Origin: Sphagnum compactum
Taxonomy: Eukaryota > Bryophyta > Sphagnopsida > Sphagnales
Assembly: GCA_965153455.1 (NCBI GenBank)
Contig: OZ234502.1
Coordinates: 227,267 to 291,266 of the forward strand
Length of the DNA: 64,000 nucleotides
Direction of reading: 5' to 3'
Every line of letters starts with the position of its first letter. Positions within the stretch are counted from its first letter, which is position 1. Of the stretch, positions 46,795-59,623 are shown one piece after another. Under the pieces are notes generated by a model. The model searched no databases. It had not been told where the DNA came from and saw only the letters and a program-made list of their open reading frames with translations. A program made the position numbers and the translations under genes.

Positions 46795-49431
46795 TTGTTC
46801 CAATCACATGTGGGTAAATAGGTTATTATGCACAAGCATGTAGGCATTTCATTCAAAGTGATAATGTATAGATAAGGTTTTATGTGTTACATTGACAATC
46901 TAACTCAAATAATAGAATGTAAGAAATTGGAAGTAAGATACATTTGTTTTGAAATTAAATATAGGTACAAAGTGGATTCAAATTCAATGAATTATATAGG
47001 TAATTGAATTTAGTTCAAGTGCTGAATATGAAACTTCAAAAAGTTCTTGTCACAAATTGTCATTACAATCAAATTGGATTCCCATGACTTGATAATGTGA
47101 ACATAAACTTTGTCAATAATTCATCTCAACATGAGAATTAACACCAAAACACCATTTCATGTTCTCTTCAATGGATTTGAAAGTTCCAAAGTGTTCAAGA
47201 TTTAATGTGTACCACAATACTGCTCCACATGAACAATTTATTCAAAGATGTCAAAATACAATCAATTATTTTTAATTGAAACACACAATGAAAAAGAAAA
47301 TGCCCACAAATAAGAAAATTGTCACACCTTGAATCTGTAACCAAGCTTTGAATGAGGTTTTTCCCAATTTCAGTCACATCATTGTGAACACTTGCCACAA
47401 CATTAGAATCGTATGATAGTGACAAAATTTTGACATTGTCATTCAAGTCCTTTGGGATTCACATTTGTGGCCAGCATATGCATTCTTCTTTACCATCGAT
47501 GGGGCGTGTTGTCCATGTTTGTTTTCAATCATCATCAATCCCATAAGCAATCCCATGGAAGAATATTATGGTCAAATTCGGGTTTTTTGAAGTACAATCA
47601 GGATTTAAATCATGCACTGGATATTTCTACAAAAGAAAAAAAAAGAAATGTCAACAAGATTCATCAAATAAGTCTTGAAAATAATTTGATAACATACAAA
47701 ATTTTAAAAATGCAAGATTCATGAAATGTACAATCACAATATTTGACAAAATACATATAGTTAATTGAAAATGTAAACTACAACAAGACAATAATCTTTG
47801 AATTAAACAATACCATATTCATCCTGCCAAATAATTAAAATTAAAATTTTGATTCCATTCCCATATTTGTAGTTTTTTGAGGCTTGTTTATTTTCTTTCA
47901 AAAAGTCAAGTGAATCACAGAAAAAGATCATTTACATGCAAAGTTAGTTTCAAAATATAATTCAATAATTGACTATCATCACATAGCGGTATGATGGAAT
48001 ATTAGCCAATAAATTTAAGGACTAGTGCTAAAAATTGAAATCTTCAAATTCTAAGTTCTTTAATTAAAACCACCTAAATAATCTAATTATTTTCATTTCA
48101 CTACTTTTTCCACAAATTTTGGCCACCAAGGGTTGCAATTCTTAAGGGATTAGGACACAATCACAAGAGTAATGTCCAAGAAAATTATTTAAGAATTATA
48201 TTGTTGGATTTAAACCACTTTGGAGTTCCTCACAATCTACATCGAAGTTGCAATCTTTACACATTCTATATATGAACATAGCCAATGCCAATTGACAAAT
48301 TTTCCTCTCACCAATTTTTACTTGTTATAGCAAAATGAATCCCAAATGTAAGAGTTTGTCTTGATATCACTTCATTTCATATTGGTTGATTTAAATGATG
48401 CAACGGAAAAGCAAGCAAAATTATTGGTATTCAACAAGGAAGCTCATAAATTAATATCAAATTTCAACATGTAGCTTCAGAAAACCCAAGAAAAAGAGTT
48501 GTGCAAAACAAGTTCAATCATAAAATCAAGAGGACGCACCACATGGGTGCCTTGTGTAGAGCTTGAAGGAGCATTTTCACCCAAGACTGGAGGTGTGTTG
48601 ATCACACCAGGGTTCTGCGTAACATCTCCTTTTTTTTTTTTTGGTGGCCCTTGTGAAACATCAACATCTTTTCTCTTATGTTGAGAGAATGAATTTTCCA
48701 TATCTCCAACCACTCAAATTCCATTCATTAACTCCTCTCGTATATGTTATCTCTTCACTTTCTGCTCTCCTAAAACCTGCTAGAAGTCATTTACCCTCTC
48801 AAGAGCATACATGTTATAAAGTGTCTCCATCACAACATAGATTCACAGAACCTGATCCTTCCTATAGCTCTCTAGACATATTGATGCGTTTCCGCTTCAC
48901 AATGTCCCTGAAATTTCCACACTCTTCTCTTACTCTTTTGCTCCCATTTCTTCATAAACTCTTCTTTTCACATATCTTTCTTATTTGTTTTCTCCTCCCC
49001 TAAAACTTCTTAGAAGGATTGTGCCAGCACTGACGGCAGGTACATGTTTACCGATTCTGTGCTCACTCAACCATTCATTCATCTCTATCTTAGACCCAAG
49101 TGCTCAATTTCCATCTCATAATTGAGGATAGAGTTGGCAATGTAAGGCTGATCTAGAAACGTGTTTTATTGGTTCCGTCCAGGCTCCATTTATTGTCAAG
49201 TGCTCGATTTCTATCTCATAATTGAGGATAGAGTTGGCAATGTAAGGTTGATCTATAAACATGTTTTATTGGTCCCGTCCAGGCTCCATTATTGTCAGGA
49301 TTCTTGTTTTATATCAAGATGTTTCCTGTTTGCTGATTTCACCCAGTGTCAATGGCAGAGATAATATTGGGCAAGTCATCTTTACTTGGTGACATGGGTG
49401 ACTATGATTACAGTAGCTTGAGCCTTTTGAG
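46795..49431. repeat. Segmental duplication, right copy (HNL exons 1-2 plus 5' flank)
   Basis: Counterpart of 1-2636. It carries the two TGG-to-TGA changes in exon 2 that the left copy lacks, and a GTGCGT instead of GTGAGT donor after exon 1. Confidence 0.95.
49097..49295. repeat. 100-bp tandem duplication in the HNL 5' flank (right copy)
   Basis: Same doublet as at 2302-2500, so the tandem duplication came before the segmental duplication. Confidence 0.85.
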
Positions 49432-52400
49432 TTTTCAAAGCTCTAAGAGACATACCTTTCCAAAAGACCCAATTCCGAAAAAATCAATTTTTGTTAGTTT
49501 CCAAAGGTAAAAACCATTATAAATTTAATAACTTTTGTTCTCTCCATCTAAAAACTATGAAATCACAAATGTGTACACCACTTTGTTGAAGGCTTTCTAA
49601 CAATATCAAAAGTGCAATGAGGGACCCCATGATTTGAGAAGGTGAAGGCATGATTATGTTTAATTTTGGAGGTAGGCATACACAAGATTCACCTTGGTCT
49701 TATCTTATTTTACAACAATTTATTATGGATTTGTTTAAAGTATTGTGATTCCCAATTTGTTATTATTTGATACTAATTCCAATGTGTAGACCTAATAAAA
49801 AATGGAAATGAAACACATCTATGTAATTAGGTTGCAACTTCCATTTCTATGCCAACTTGATGAAAATGAATGTCATAACCATTGAACAAGTCAAATATGA
49901 AGGTTTCATTTAGAATGAAAAATCAACTTGCAATTTTGAGCAAACTACCCCAAATTTAACTATCTACATACATTCTTGGAATATTTCAATGATTACTTGT
50001 ATGGACACAAAATCACCAATTTTCTTATGATTATTTTTATTTTTTGGGTAGTAATTAAGAATTAAGCTTGACCTAAATTGTTTAACCTTAATTAGCTTGA
50101 ATGATTACATGAAATCAAAGTGATCATGAACAACACAATTGTCAATCATTCAAGTGTGGTGTGATATTATGCTTATTGCCACCATGAAAATGATGGACAA
50201 AAGTTTGTCATTTTGGGGGGTATTTGACATATTTTTAATAGAGAATGTTTAGAGAATGTTTCAAGGAAAGAAAAATATAAGTCCATACATTTGGATTTAA
50301 GGATTTTGTCAAACAAAATTGTAAATAAATCTACACTCAGAAGTTAAAATCAATGTGTACTCTAGAGAGGTTGAATATCTCAATGGATTTTAAAGGTGCA
50401 TTTGCAATCAAGTCAAAAAGAATTATTTCACTCATATTATATTATTATTGAAATGAAAATTAATCAAAGGTTTTGTCATTATGCTATAATACAATACACA
50501 ACAACATTTTCAATATGGTTGAAAGTTAAAATGATTTCACATCTTCATATCTGCTTTGATTTTTTTTTCACTTCTAATAAAATTTATATATCCTTTACAT
50601 TGTCTTTTGTTTCAATGTGTAAAAATTTGACATTTGTGTGATTGTATTTTAATTTCAAATTTGTATTGAAACAAAATTTGTGTTGACACTTTAGGTATTG
50701 TTAATCAACTATTCACATTATTCATTCTTCTTGTGAAAAACATTCATCATACATGATTGTTATGAAATTTTAGATTTAATGGGCGCCTATACCCAAAAGT
50801 TTTCTAACAACAACCATTTTCCCAATTAATGTAATGTAACTTAAGCTTTCAATTCATGAAACAAGGTTTTCATAAAAATAATGTCATGATTAAATTCCAA
50901 AATTGCAGTACAAATATGTGTTTGTATTTTGATTAATTAATTGTCATTAATAATGCAAAATATAAACATAAAACATAAATAAATCAAATGGTATTTGGGG
51001 GAGGGGGGGGGGGGGTTGCTACGCTAAACATTTGCGTCAAAATTTTTCATTGTTATAGTAGTATTCAATACATTGTTGGCTTTAGTCCACATGTTTGTTG
51101 AATAGCAAATTAATTTAAAGATTTTCATTTCAACAAATAAAGGTTTTTAAAGATAAAATATTTTCCTCACATTTTTTGTTACTTGAATAATAAAACATTT
51201 ATTCAACATTCCCAAAAATAATTAAATTAATGTCAAATTTGCCAAGGTAATAAGGTATTGTCTTTTACTAATTTCCACTTATGCCAACTAAAAATGTTTA
51301 CATTTCAATTTTTTTGGGCATAATTTTTTTTGAAATCTAAGATACCTAACATCATAGCATGGTTCAAAAACAATCATGCATGGGATAGATCATTAAGAAA
51401 AACTATTATTATGTACATTAAACATTTCCCAAAAAAAAACATGGATATGGAGTCTAAACAAGTTATAAGGGGTCAATGAAGCTTACAATCATTACTTAAT
51501 TTTCACTATGGTAGAAATTACTTAAATTAATGTTTAAAATTTTGAATGAACTTTTAAAGTAATATTTTTTATGTGTTATTGTAATATTTGAACAAATTTG
51601 AAATGAAAATAATTATTCAAAAGGACTTTCAAAACAATGTAATCAATGTTCTCCTTTCTTAAAAGGATTTTTTAAAAAGGCTTGAAATGGTTTAAAATAG
51701 CATTTGTATGGGGTGAATCCATGTTGTGGGAACCAAAAGTGATACAAATACAAAAGTTTTAGAAGGACCGAATTAGTTAGTCAAGTTGATGTGGCATAAC
51801 ATAACTGGTCATTTTGGAATAATATTTTTCAAATCATGATTAATTTACAAGTGAATAAAAATATATTTCAATTGTTTTGACCCAAAAACTATTGCATTAT
51901 ACTATAATGTAAATGCCTATTAAAAAACAATTTTCATAAACATGTCATTTTCAAATGAATTCAAGGGGTAAATGCAAGGTGTGGTGGTTCACTTTTGATG
52001 TCACAATGAAAATTTTGTATTTAGTGAAGTTTATTTAAATGTATACATAGTTAGGATCATTTTTCAATGGTTATTGGTTTTCAATTGTTAACTTGATTGT
52101 GAAAACATATATAAATTGAATTTTTGAAAATAATACATTCATGGTCAATAATGAACTTTTGAAGTTTGAAATAATGGATTGGTTCTTAATTAGAAAGGTT
52201 TTCAATTGAAATATTGATGTTGATTTTCAATCCAATTGAATGTTAATGACTAAGTATATATTGAGAAATGAAATTAAAAAATTTAATCCATAATCTTTTT
52301 AAAAAAAACTTTAGTTGAACAAAACTTATGGACTTCTAAAAGGTTAGAATTGGATCTTATTTTCAATAGTCTTTTTTTTTTCCAAATCTTTAGTTGGGCT

Positions 52401-52639
52401 TTTGTTCATGTGAATTTTATGGGCTTTGAAAGTTTACCATATTAGTTCACATCAACAACTTTTGATGTAAGTTTTGACCTAAGTTTGGGATGGTTTGTAA
52501 GTAGGTGAACATATAACAATCAAAGATTATACTACCGAAATCTTATAAAGTAAAAACTATGTCCATTGGAATACATTTTGTGGACTTATAAGGAATGTTG
52601 TATTTACCCAAAATGAACCACCCTATAATACATACACTT
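49432..52639. other. AT-rich intergenic DNA, no gene recognised
   Basis: No frame of useful length or domain. A poly-G run (about 51001-51016) stands out. It may include the long-decayed 3' LTR of the neighbouring Gypsy element, but no LTR end could be identified. Confidence 0.5.
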
Positions 52640-54429
52640 TAAAACCATCTAGGTATATCATGTGCATCAAAAACAAAATTATTTTCCAACTATCACTTCC
52701 TCTAATGGTGGCATGAGACATCCCATATGCCAACCTTTAGAACATTGATCACAAAACGACATAAACATAAAAACTCCCATAGATTGCCCATACAACATAT
52801 AATGAAGTCCTATAAGGACAACTACTAAGGATGGGTCAATTTGGCTATCCACATTAGAATGATTAAATTGCACACAATTGCACATGTGATCCTTCCATGT
52901 CTAACCATCTCAACCCTCCAACAATAACACACCAAAAGGTAGCACCTTCCACATATGCAAAATGACACATTCTATAATCACATCCAATGTAATTGATGTT
53001 TTTTATTATAAATAAAAATAATCCCCTAGTTTGAATCTATGAACTCAAGGCTAATAAGCACATTTGCAAATTTTGGCATACCAAAGTGTACATTGGTGTT
53101 AAATGATTGCCAGATTCTCCATAACCATTGGCATTCCGCATTGAAACAAAAGTACTTATTGCTCACATGCTTGAAGCCACACATTTGGACAATCCAAATT
53201 GATGACCATTATCACATCTCATTGAATTAAAGTTGCAAGTTTGAGTTCACAACCAAATAGTAGAAAATATGGTGAAAAGGATTTAAGAAAAACTTACCAA
53301 TTGAACTTATAACCCATAGTTAATCATGTAATTCTAAATCCCAAAATTTAATATGGCCCTTTTGGAGCCCATATTTTCACAAATGTTGTTCGTCACTTCA
53401 CCCTATGTGCACCATTCATTTAACTAACATGTTTACTTTTAAAAGGTGGTCTTGTGAAATAGTGTGATAATTTATTAGGGTTTTTTCACACATAATTTTG
53501 TACCTTGGTCGATGAGTATTTTAGTTAATATGCCAAACCTACTAAGCACCATATCCAAAAATGTAAATGATTATCCTTCATTCTTGTAATCGAACAATGG
53601 CACCAACTCCAACCATTGGGAAAAATGATCAATCACAACCAATACATACTAATTATGTTGTACGATCAAATTTAGTGAGCTAACAAAATTTGGATTCCAT
53701 CAATGCCCTCCACATGATGAGCAAATAGTTATAGATGAGATGTAGGTGAATTGAATGATGCCCAAACTTGGTCACACACCACACACCACGGAACACATTA
53801 TTGAACTTCATCACAAACTTGCCCCCTCTTTGTATGAGTGCTTTTACAACACCTTAACAATATGTTCAACGTTCAATGTTGATACAATCATTGATATGAT
53901 GTTAAGGTGACATTGTAACAACATGTCTTGAAATGGCATTAATATAATACTAAAATATTTGACATCTTATCAATATTAGTCCAATGAAAAAAATATGACC
54001 AACATTGACACAACATACATTAATAAGTCATCAAATTGATGACTATATGTTGAAGATTCAATACTGATATGGTAATTGATACAATATGTTGATGGCATCA
54101 TAACAATATGTATTGAGTTAGCATTGGGATTATTTTGACATAATTTACATTTTTTCAACACACATTCAATGAATAAGATCTTATCAATGTTGAGACAACA
54201 CAAATTGATTAGCTATTGAATTGTTGCTGTTACAACCTTCATAAAGGTGAATTTTCAATGTTGTTGCATATCACATAAAATCAACACATTAAAAATGTTA
54301 AAACAATGGTACTCATTGTCACAACATTAATACAATCCTATGAAATGCTACGCATTAAAACTCCACCACCACTCAGCCACCACGTCATTCGTTTGCCGGT
54401 CAAGAAAATCGGCACCGCTCATGTGCGCA

Positions 54430-54745
54430 GGCTTAGATGCTCTTGTAGAGTTAATGGTGCTGGATGATTCGTGGATGAGGAGTTCTCGTTCGCGGAGACA
54501 GACGCTCTTGTGGAGTAGTTTGTTAATGGCGCTGGATGATTTGTGGATGAGGAGGAGTTCTCGTTCGTGGAGACACGTGCTCTTGTGGAGTAGTTGGTAA
54601 TGGCGCTGGATGATTTTTGGATGAGGAGGAGTTCTCGTTCGTGGAGACGCTCTTGTGGAGTTGTTAATGCGCTGGCTGCTTTATGGATGAGGATTTCTCT
54701 TTCGTGGAGACGCTGTTGCGGAGTTGTTAATGCGCTAACTGCTTC
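54430..54745 (+). repeat. Five degenerate tandem units of 60-73 bp
   Basis: Units contain GCTGGATGATTTGTGGATGA, GGAGTTCTCGTTCGTGGAGA and GCTCTTGTGGAGTTG, with starts near 54456, 54527, 54600, 54667 and 54727. Both strands are open in places, but the products are simple repeats. It lies inside the RopGAP-carrying element, upstream of the gene fragment. Confidence 0.85.
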
Positions 54746-56236
54746 CCACTGCCCGATGTTTTTCTTTGTGGCGGAAGGGACGACAACGAGCGCGCTTGCG
54801 CTTGCGCTGTTGCTGTCTACGTTTGCTCTCTGCGAAGACAGACGAAGGAGACCAAGAGAAGACAAAAGATAGACGGGGGGATCTCGGGAGAGAAAGCAAG
54901 TGAGAAAATCAACAACACATGGACACTTACTACTACATTTTGCTTCTGCACAGTACCTAGTTAGAAGATCCTGGGCCCCACAGTTCCCGAGAGGGGAGCC
55001 TTTTTTTTTTGTTGTTGTTTTTTTTGCAAATTCTTTCGGGACAAACCAGCCTTGCGTAGGTAGGTAGTACTACCTATATTATTGTTGTTGTTTCTTGCAT
55101 GGATTGTTGCTGGCTTCCTCCCTGTTTCTGTTTTTTTTTTTTTTTTTTTTTTGCCTTTTGTGGGCTCTTATTTTGGATCTGGGACGTGTCCTCGTCCTCT
55201 TTTGTTACAGATATTCCTGGCCCCCTCTCGCTCCCGCGGCAGCTTGGGGTTAAGTGGCCGTCCTGGATTGGATGCGAACTATTGTACAAGCGAAATCTTC
55301 ATTGTGTTTTCTCTTTTTCCTGTCAGGCACGTTTCCGATCGGCTCCTTCCCCAACTCTCTCTCTCTCCTCTTTTTGTGTATTTCCTCATTCGAAGGAAAA
55401 CCTCCGTCGCCACAAACTTTGAGGAAGTATGTAGGCGGATCGCCTGATCGGACTCTTGCGGAGCTCAACACGCTCTGTATCATTGTACGTGAATCGATCA
55501 AGATTCCGCTTCCCAGAAGCCGCTAGGTGTACTTGAGTCACAGAGCTTCTTCCCTTTTGTTATTGTATCTAGCCGAGCTTGTTCTTGATAGACATACGTC
55601 TCTCAATCGAACCGTCGTCTCTATAAATATGCGGATCTACTTGCCGATGAATCTCGAAGTGCTTGGCTTCACGATAGATATCGTCTAAGTCACGCCCGTC
55701 GTCGTTTTGCAAGAAAGATTTTGAGAGAATGGAGGCTTGCAGGATTTGCTGAATAATAATATGTTGTTCTAGATACATACATTTGGAGGAAGAAAAAAGA
55801 CTTGCAAGTCTATCTAGGGGAAGAAACAGGCTCTCCAAAAAACATAAAGAGACCAAGCTTTCTCTCGTCAGCAAGCAAGCTGCGGAAGAAAGTGTATTAC
55901 TATAGCTGATAAATCTATCAGGTAGAATGCAAGAAAGAGTCTGTGAGAGAAGAACAGTTTTCTTTGCCGAGTGGCTGAAGGAAGGAAGGAAGGTGTAGTC
56001 TCTGATCAATTTCTTTTAGCAAATGTGATGTGAAGACTGAACGTTTTGTTCTTTCTTTTTTTGCTATGGCAGGACTCCGGAGGCTCAAAGGCGAACCTAC
56101 AAGAAGAAAGTGCAGAGAGAGATTATGATTCAAAGTTGTTGCAAGGGAGGAGCTTGGCAGACTGCAGACGCTGCAAGAAGAACCGCAACAACGATTAGGA
56201 GGAGACAAGAACAACATCATATTCCTTCTCCTCCTC
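54746..56236 (+). promoter_or_regulatory. Probable promoter and leader of the captured RopGAP gene
   Basis: No domain in any frame. It has a long poly-T (about 55130-55152), CT-rich patches (about 55349-55366) and a GC content closer to genic DNA than its surroundings. It precedes the first RopGAP ATG without another gene, so the captured fragment seems to include regulatory DNA. Confidence 0.4.
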
Positions 56237-58304
56237 ATGGCCTGTGCAGGCTCGATCATGACTGCAGTCCTTGAAACAAACCGAAATCTGCAGCAGCAAT
56301 TATCTTCTGAGAACAACAGTGAGTCAGACCAGGATTACTGCAGCACGTTGCAGTACATTTCCGACACAGATTTAGAGGGTTGCTGCAGTGAAAGCGGCCC
56401 CGTTTCTTGTTCTTCTTGCGAGATGACCCCTTATGGCAGTGTTGACGATGATGGGGAAAAACAAGGTCCATGCTTGATGCCAGATGAACAACCTCAGGAT
56501 CATCTTTTTAGCAGCAGCAACAACGACAACAGGCATACGAATGAAGCAACTGCAGAAGGAGCCCAATTGTCGATGGTGGCACTGCTATTAGCCACAGTTA
56601 GAAAATCTTTACTTACTTGTCAAGCTGGACCACAGAAGAAGAAACAGGAAGTAGAAGGAGAGCGGCCTCCTGGTGAGAATTCACAACATCTTCGACGATT
56701 CTCAAAGGCGGCCAAAGAAATGGACATGGCAATCGGATGGCCAACAGATGTTGAGCATGTCGCCCATGTCACCTTTGATCGATACAACGGATTCCTTGGA
56801 TTGCCTGAAGAGTATGAGAATGAAGTCCCTCGCCCAACTCCTAGTGCCAGGTGGTTATTACTTTGCCTTCTTCTTCTTCATCGCTCCCATTGTCCTTTTC
56901 AAGGTTTTCAATATCCAATCAAAATTTCTGCAAATTTTGTTAGGATGCCTGCAATGGCGAAAACCCATGTCCTTGACTTTATCTTTTTTTTTTGTTTCTG
57001 GGAATGGGTTCTGGCAGTTGACAAGTTTCAATGTCTCCGTACCGGCACTAATGTGAGGCTCATCCATTGAATACGGTTTCTGAATGAGTGCTTGAAGACA
57101 TTCATGTTGGCCCTCATGGTCCTCAGAAGTCCATGTGTTTTTGACAAGGGTTTTGTGTGTGGTTGTGATGGTGGGTGTTGTTGGGAGTGCAGCCAAAATG
57201 TTTTTGGAGTGTCAGCAGAATCAATGTAATGCTCATATGACTTGCAAGGAAACATGGTCCCCACGATTCTTCTCCTCTTACAGAAACGTCTCTATGATCA
57301 AGGAGGTCTCAAGGTTGTTTATTTGGTTCCTTCTCTTGCTGTGTCTTTCCTCTTCTGTGTGGCAGTCTTGTGTTTTTAGAGTTCAGGTTTTTTTGTTCTT
57401 TTGTGTCTTTACTCGGGTGTAAGTCTTGGGTACTGGACATCTTATCACCAGTTTCTTGTTCAAAAAGACTGCTTTGCTGCCATATGGATATTTTGACAGC
57501 TTTACAACCAGAACAGTGAAGATTGGGAAAGTTTTCTTGTTGCAGAAGTCATGCTCTATGAACCAATGTGAAATGATAGATGACAATGAGCAGAACTCAA
57601 ACCCAAAATCTGACTCCCATTATTGCTCATATTTTGTCAGGCTGAAGGCATTTTCAGGATAAACCCAGAAAATAGCCATGAAGATTTTTTCCGTGAGCAG
57701 CTGAATAAGGGGATTGTACTGACTGACATTGACATCCATGCCCTGGCTGGCCTCATCAAAGTTAGTCTTCTGCTTTGTCATTGCCTTAGTTGTCTTTCTT
57801 ACTTGTTCTGCTTTGTAGATAGTTTTCAAGAATTCTTTTTGATTTGTAGCTTCCACAATGCTGAGTCTTTGTATAAAGGTGCTTATACAACCATGGAAAT
57901 GGAACAATAGGTTCTGTTTTAGAGAATGTCACAGAAATATCATATAGGTGGGAAACATTGACCTGTGATTTGGAGGCTTGTCTGTTGAATGCTGCTGACT
58001 GTGTGGGCAACTGTCCCTGTGGTCCTGTATTTTCTGTGTTTCCTTAGAGTTGGGTCTCTTCCATTTCCTGTTTGCTTACATGCTATTGGATCTAAAATCT
58101 CTGTAATGTTATGATCAGGGTGATCTCTCAATCTAGTTGACTTAATCAGAAGTCTATAGAGAAGTTCTCATACTTCTGGAGAAATGTGATTTGTACGTCT
58201 TGTCTAGAGCCTGCTCTCATGTGATTATTGTTTCTTGAGCTTCTGAGCTGACAACTTTGGGGTTTTCACAGGCATGGTTTAGGGAGCTGCCAAAGTGTTT
58301 GTGA
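56237..58304 (+). pseudogene. Rho-of-plants GTPase-activating protein (CRIB-RhoGAP), truncated
   Basis: RopGAPs bind active ROP GTPases through a CRIB motif and speed GTP hydrolysis with a RhoGAP domain at the cell cortex. Exon 1 (56237-56850) has an acidic Ser-rich N-terminus, LLLATVRKSLLTCQ, and a clear CRIB: IGWPTDVEHVAHVTFDRYNG, then FLGLPEEYENEVPRPTPSA. Exon 2 (57193-57313) opens the GAP domain (FGVSAESM, then an in-frame TAA at 57227-57229 where CAA is expected, then VPTILLLLQKRLYDQGGLK). Exon 3 (57641-57760) has AEGIFRINPENSHEDFF with the catalytic Arg and IDIHALAGLIK. Exon 4 starts at 58272 with AWFRELPK and then diverges to a stop at 58302-58304. Introns are GT-AG in phase. The rest of the GAP domain is missing: a 5' gene fragment trapped in a transposon. 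Confidence 0.9.
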
Positions 58305-59623
58305 AGGACCCTGGCCTGGAACCTGTCATTTATCATGGCATGAATTGCCTACCTTCTCTTCCACTTTTGATACTATGATCTTCCTTCAAGAAAAACAGCA
58401 ATAGCCTTAGATGCTCTACTCAATCATCTCAATGTCAACGTTTCATTATCTCCTTTGTATTGTGTAACTGCTTCTTTTTGCGATCTTGTGATCCAAAACT
58501 ATGACAGTTTAAGAAGTCGTCACAATTCTTGCAACCAATGGCGCATATGTAATTTTTAAATGCTTTTGTTGTGATGTGCCTATAACACATTTACAACATC
58601 ATAGTAAACATGAATACAATATTGATTCACTATTGAATATCCAACTTGCAACTATGTTGTTGCAACATTACATCACCTACCTTCAACATGGTATCAACAT
58701 AAATACAATGCAAATATGATGCTACATCAATTATCATTGAAACAATACCAAAATTAAATCAATACAATCTAAATTGTTTCAATGCCTATTTTACACGAAC
58801 AAAGCACTAAACCTTGGACATCTTGTAAAAGTATTGTGAAAGCACTTAAATAACACTAATACAAAGGGGTCCCCACTTTGTGATGTTATAGTTGCATCCT
58901 TCGTCACCAATATTATGTCTAAAGCAAACTATATGTCCAACTCTTCATGACCATGCCACACAAGGCCTTCATGTTGTTTTAAGCAAAATACAATTCACAT
59001 TCATCCATTTGGCCACATTTGTAAGAGGGTCTTTCCTTCCCATTTAATTTGAACCATTCAACCTTATGCACAACCTAATTGCACTCCTTAGGTGTCCACC
59101 CAACCGAAATTTCATATACTTGCAAATATGCAATGACATGTGCATCTTCATATATGTCCAAGACACCATAACCTTTCAATTTAATTTCCAAATTACAAGA
59201 ATCCTTGTTACCGATGCTACTATGAGGTACATCCCTATAACACCCCGACATGATACATAAGTAAAGTGAAGCACGCCATCATAATATTGCTTCCAAATCT
59301 ATATCCCCATGACAATAAGCCTTTCCGGTATCATTTTCATTAACATTGAGATTCAATTTAAACCATCAGCATTTTGATTAATCATATTAGATCTACAATT
59401 ATATTAAAATCATATTTTTAAAAGATAAGGATCCATCTAGCCAACTTTCTTATGAATTGATTTAATTCCATCCAAAACTTAAATGGTTGGTGATCAATAA
59501 CCAAGGTGAATGGGGTATCATAAATATAACATTGAAATGCTAAAAAAACCTAAATAATAACAAAGCATTCCCCTTCATATGAGCTTTACTTTGTTTATGT
59601 TTTGTTGTTAGACTAACTAGCAT

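Larger units (their letters stand above)
40317..48713 (-). pseudogene. HNL immune receptor, copy 2 (all six exons placed, inactivated)
   Basis: Exons: E1 48540-48713; E2 47328-47626; E3 46194-46593; E4 45613-45765; E5 44408-45461; E6 about 40317-44225. All junctions are GT-AG in matching phase. E2-E4 form the hydrolase domain (ILSLSYDSN; VAYIFGGLLLKSLVVE at the nucleophile elbow; GVVFYSVPHASGTQDLS; DANHLTICKPPSKDHLSYS). E5 is the NB-ARC: P-loop LVGMGGIGKTILS, kinase-2 KVLVVVDDVD, GLPL in CGGLPLSLEVLG, RNBS-D DMFLDIACFFV, and MHEQLRDMG in the MHD position. E6 holds the LRRs. Lesions: TGA for TGG at 47525-47527 and 47459-47461; one extra T in a T7 run (44692-44698; E5 is 1054 nt between two phase-0 introns); TAA for CAA at 43827, 43644, 43329, 41688 and 41040; a solo LTR at 42028-42847; a 1-nt loss near 40373. 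Hence dead, though recently full length. Confidence 0.92.
53809..58885. mobile_element. 5.1-kb terminal-inverted-repeat element carrying a RopGAP gene fragment
   Basis: The left end CATCACAAACTTG... is mirrored by the right end ...CACTTTGTGATG. Inward, CTTTGTATGAGTGCTTTTAC pairs with an imperfect inverted copy just inside the right end (58835-58870), and further weaker similarity reaches several hundred bp inward on both sides. Flanking Gypsy coding sequence reads through if the element is removed: the linker ends near RRMQL and resumes at VQ.C. The flanks are CTT and TTA, so the target duplication is 2 bp or a damaged 3 bp. Superfamily uncertain (Harbinger-like or MULE-like). No transposase inside. 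Confidence 0.75.

Noticed and set aside
54419-54872. Overlapping plus and minus frames over the 60-73-bp repeats
   Set aside because: Products are the tandem repeat translated; no start context, domain or splice partner.
57620-57907. Minus-strand 95-residue frame opposite RopGAP exon 3
   Set aside because: Shadow of the plus-strand exon, which has the conserved RhoGAP residues and matching splice phases.
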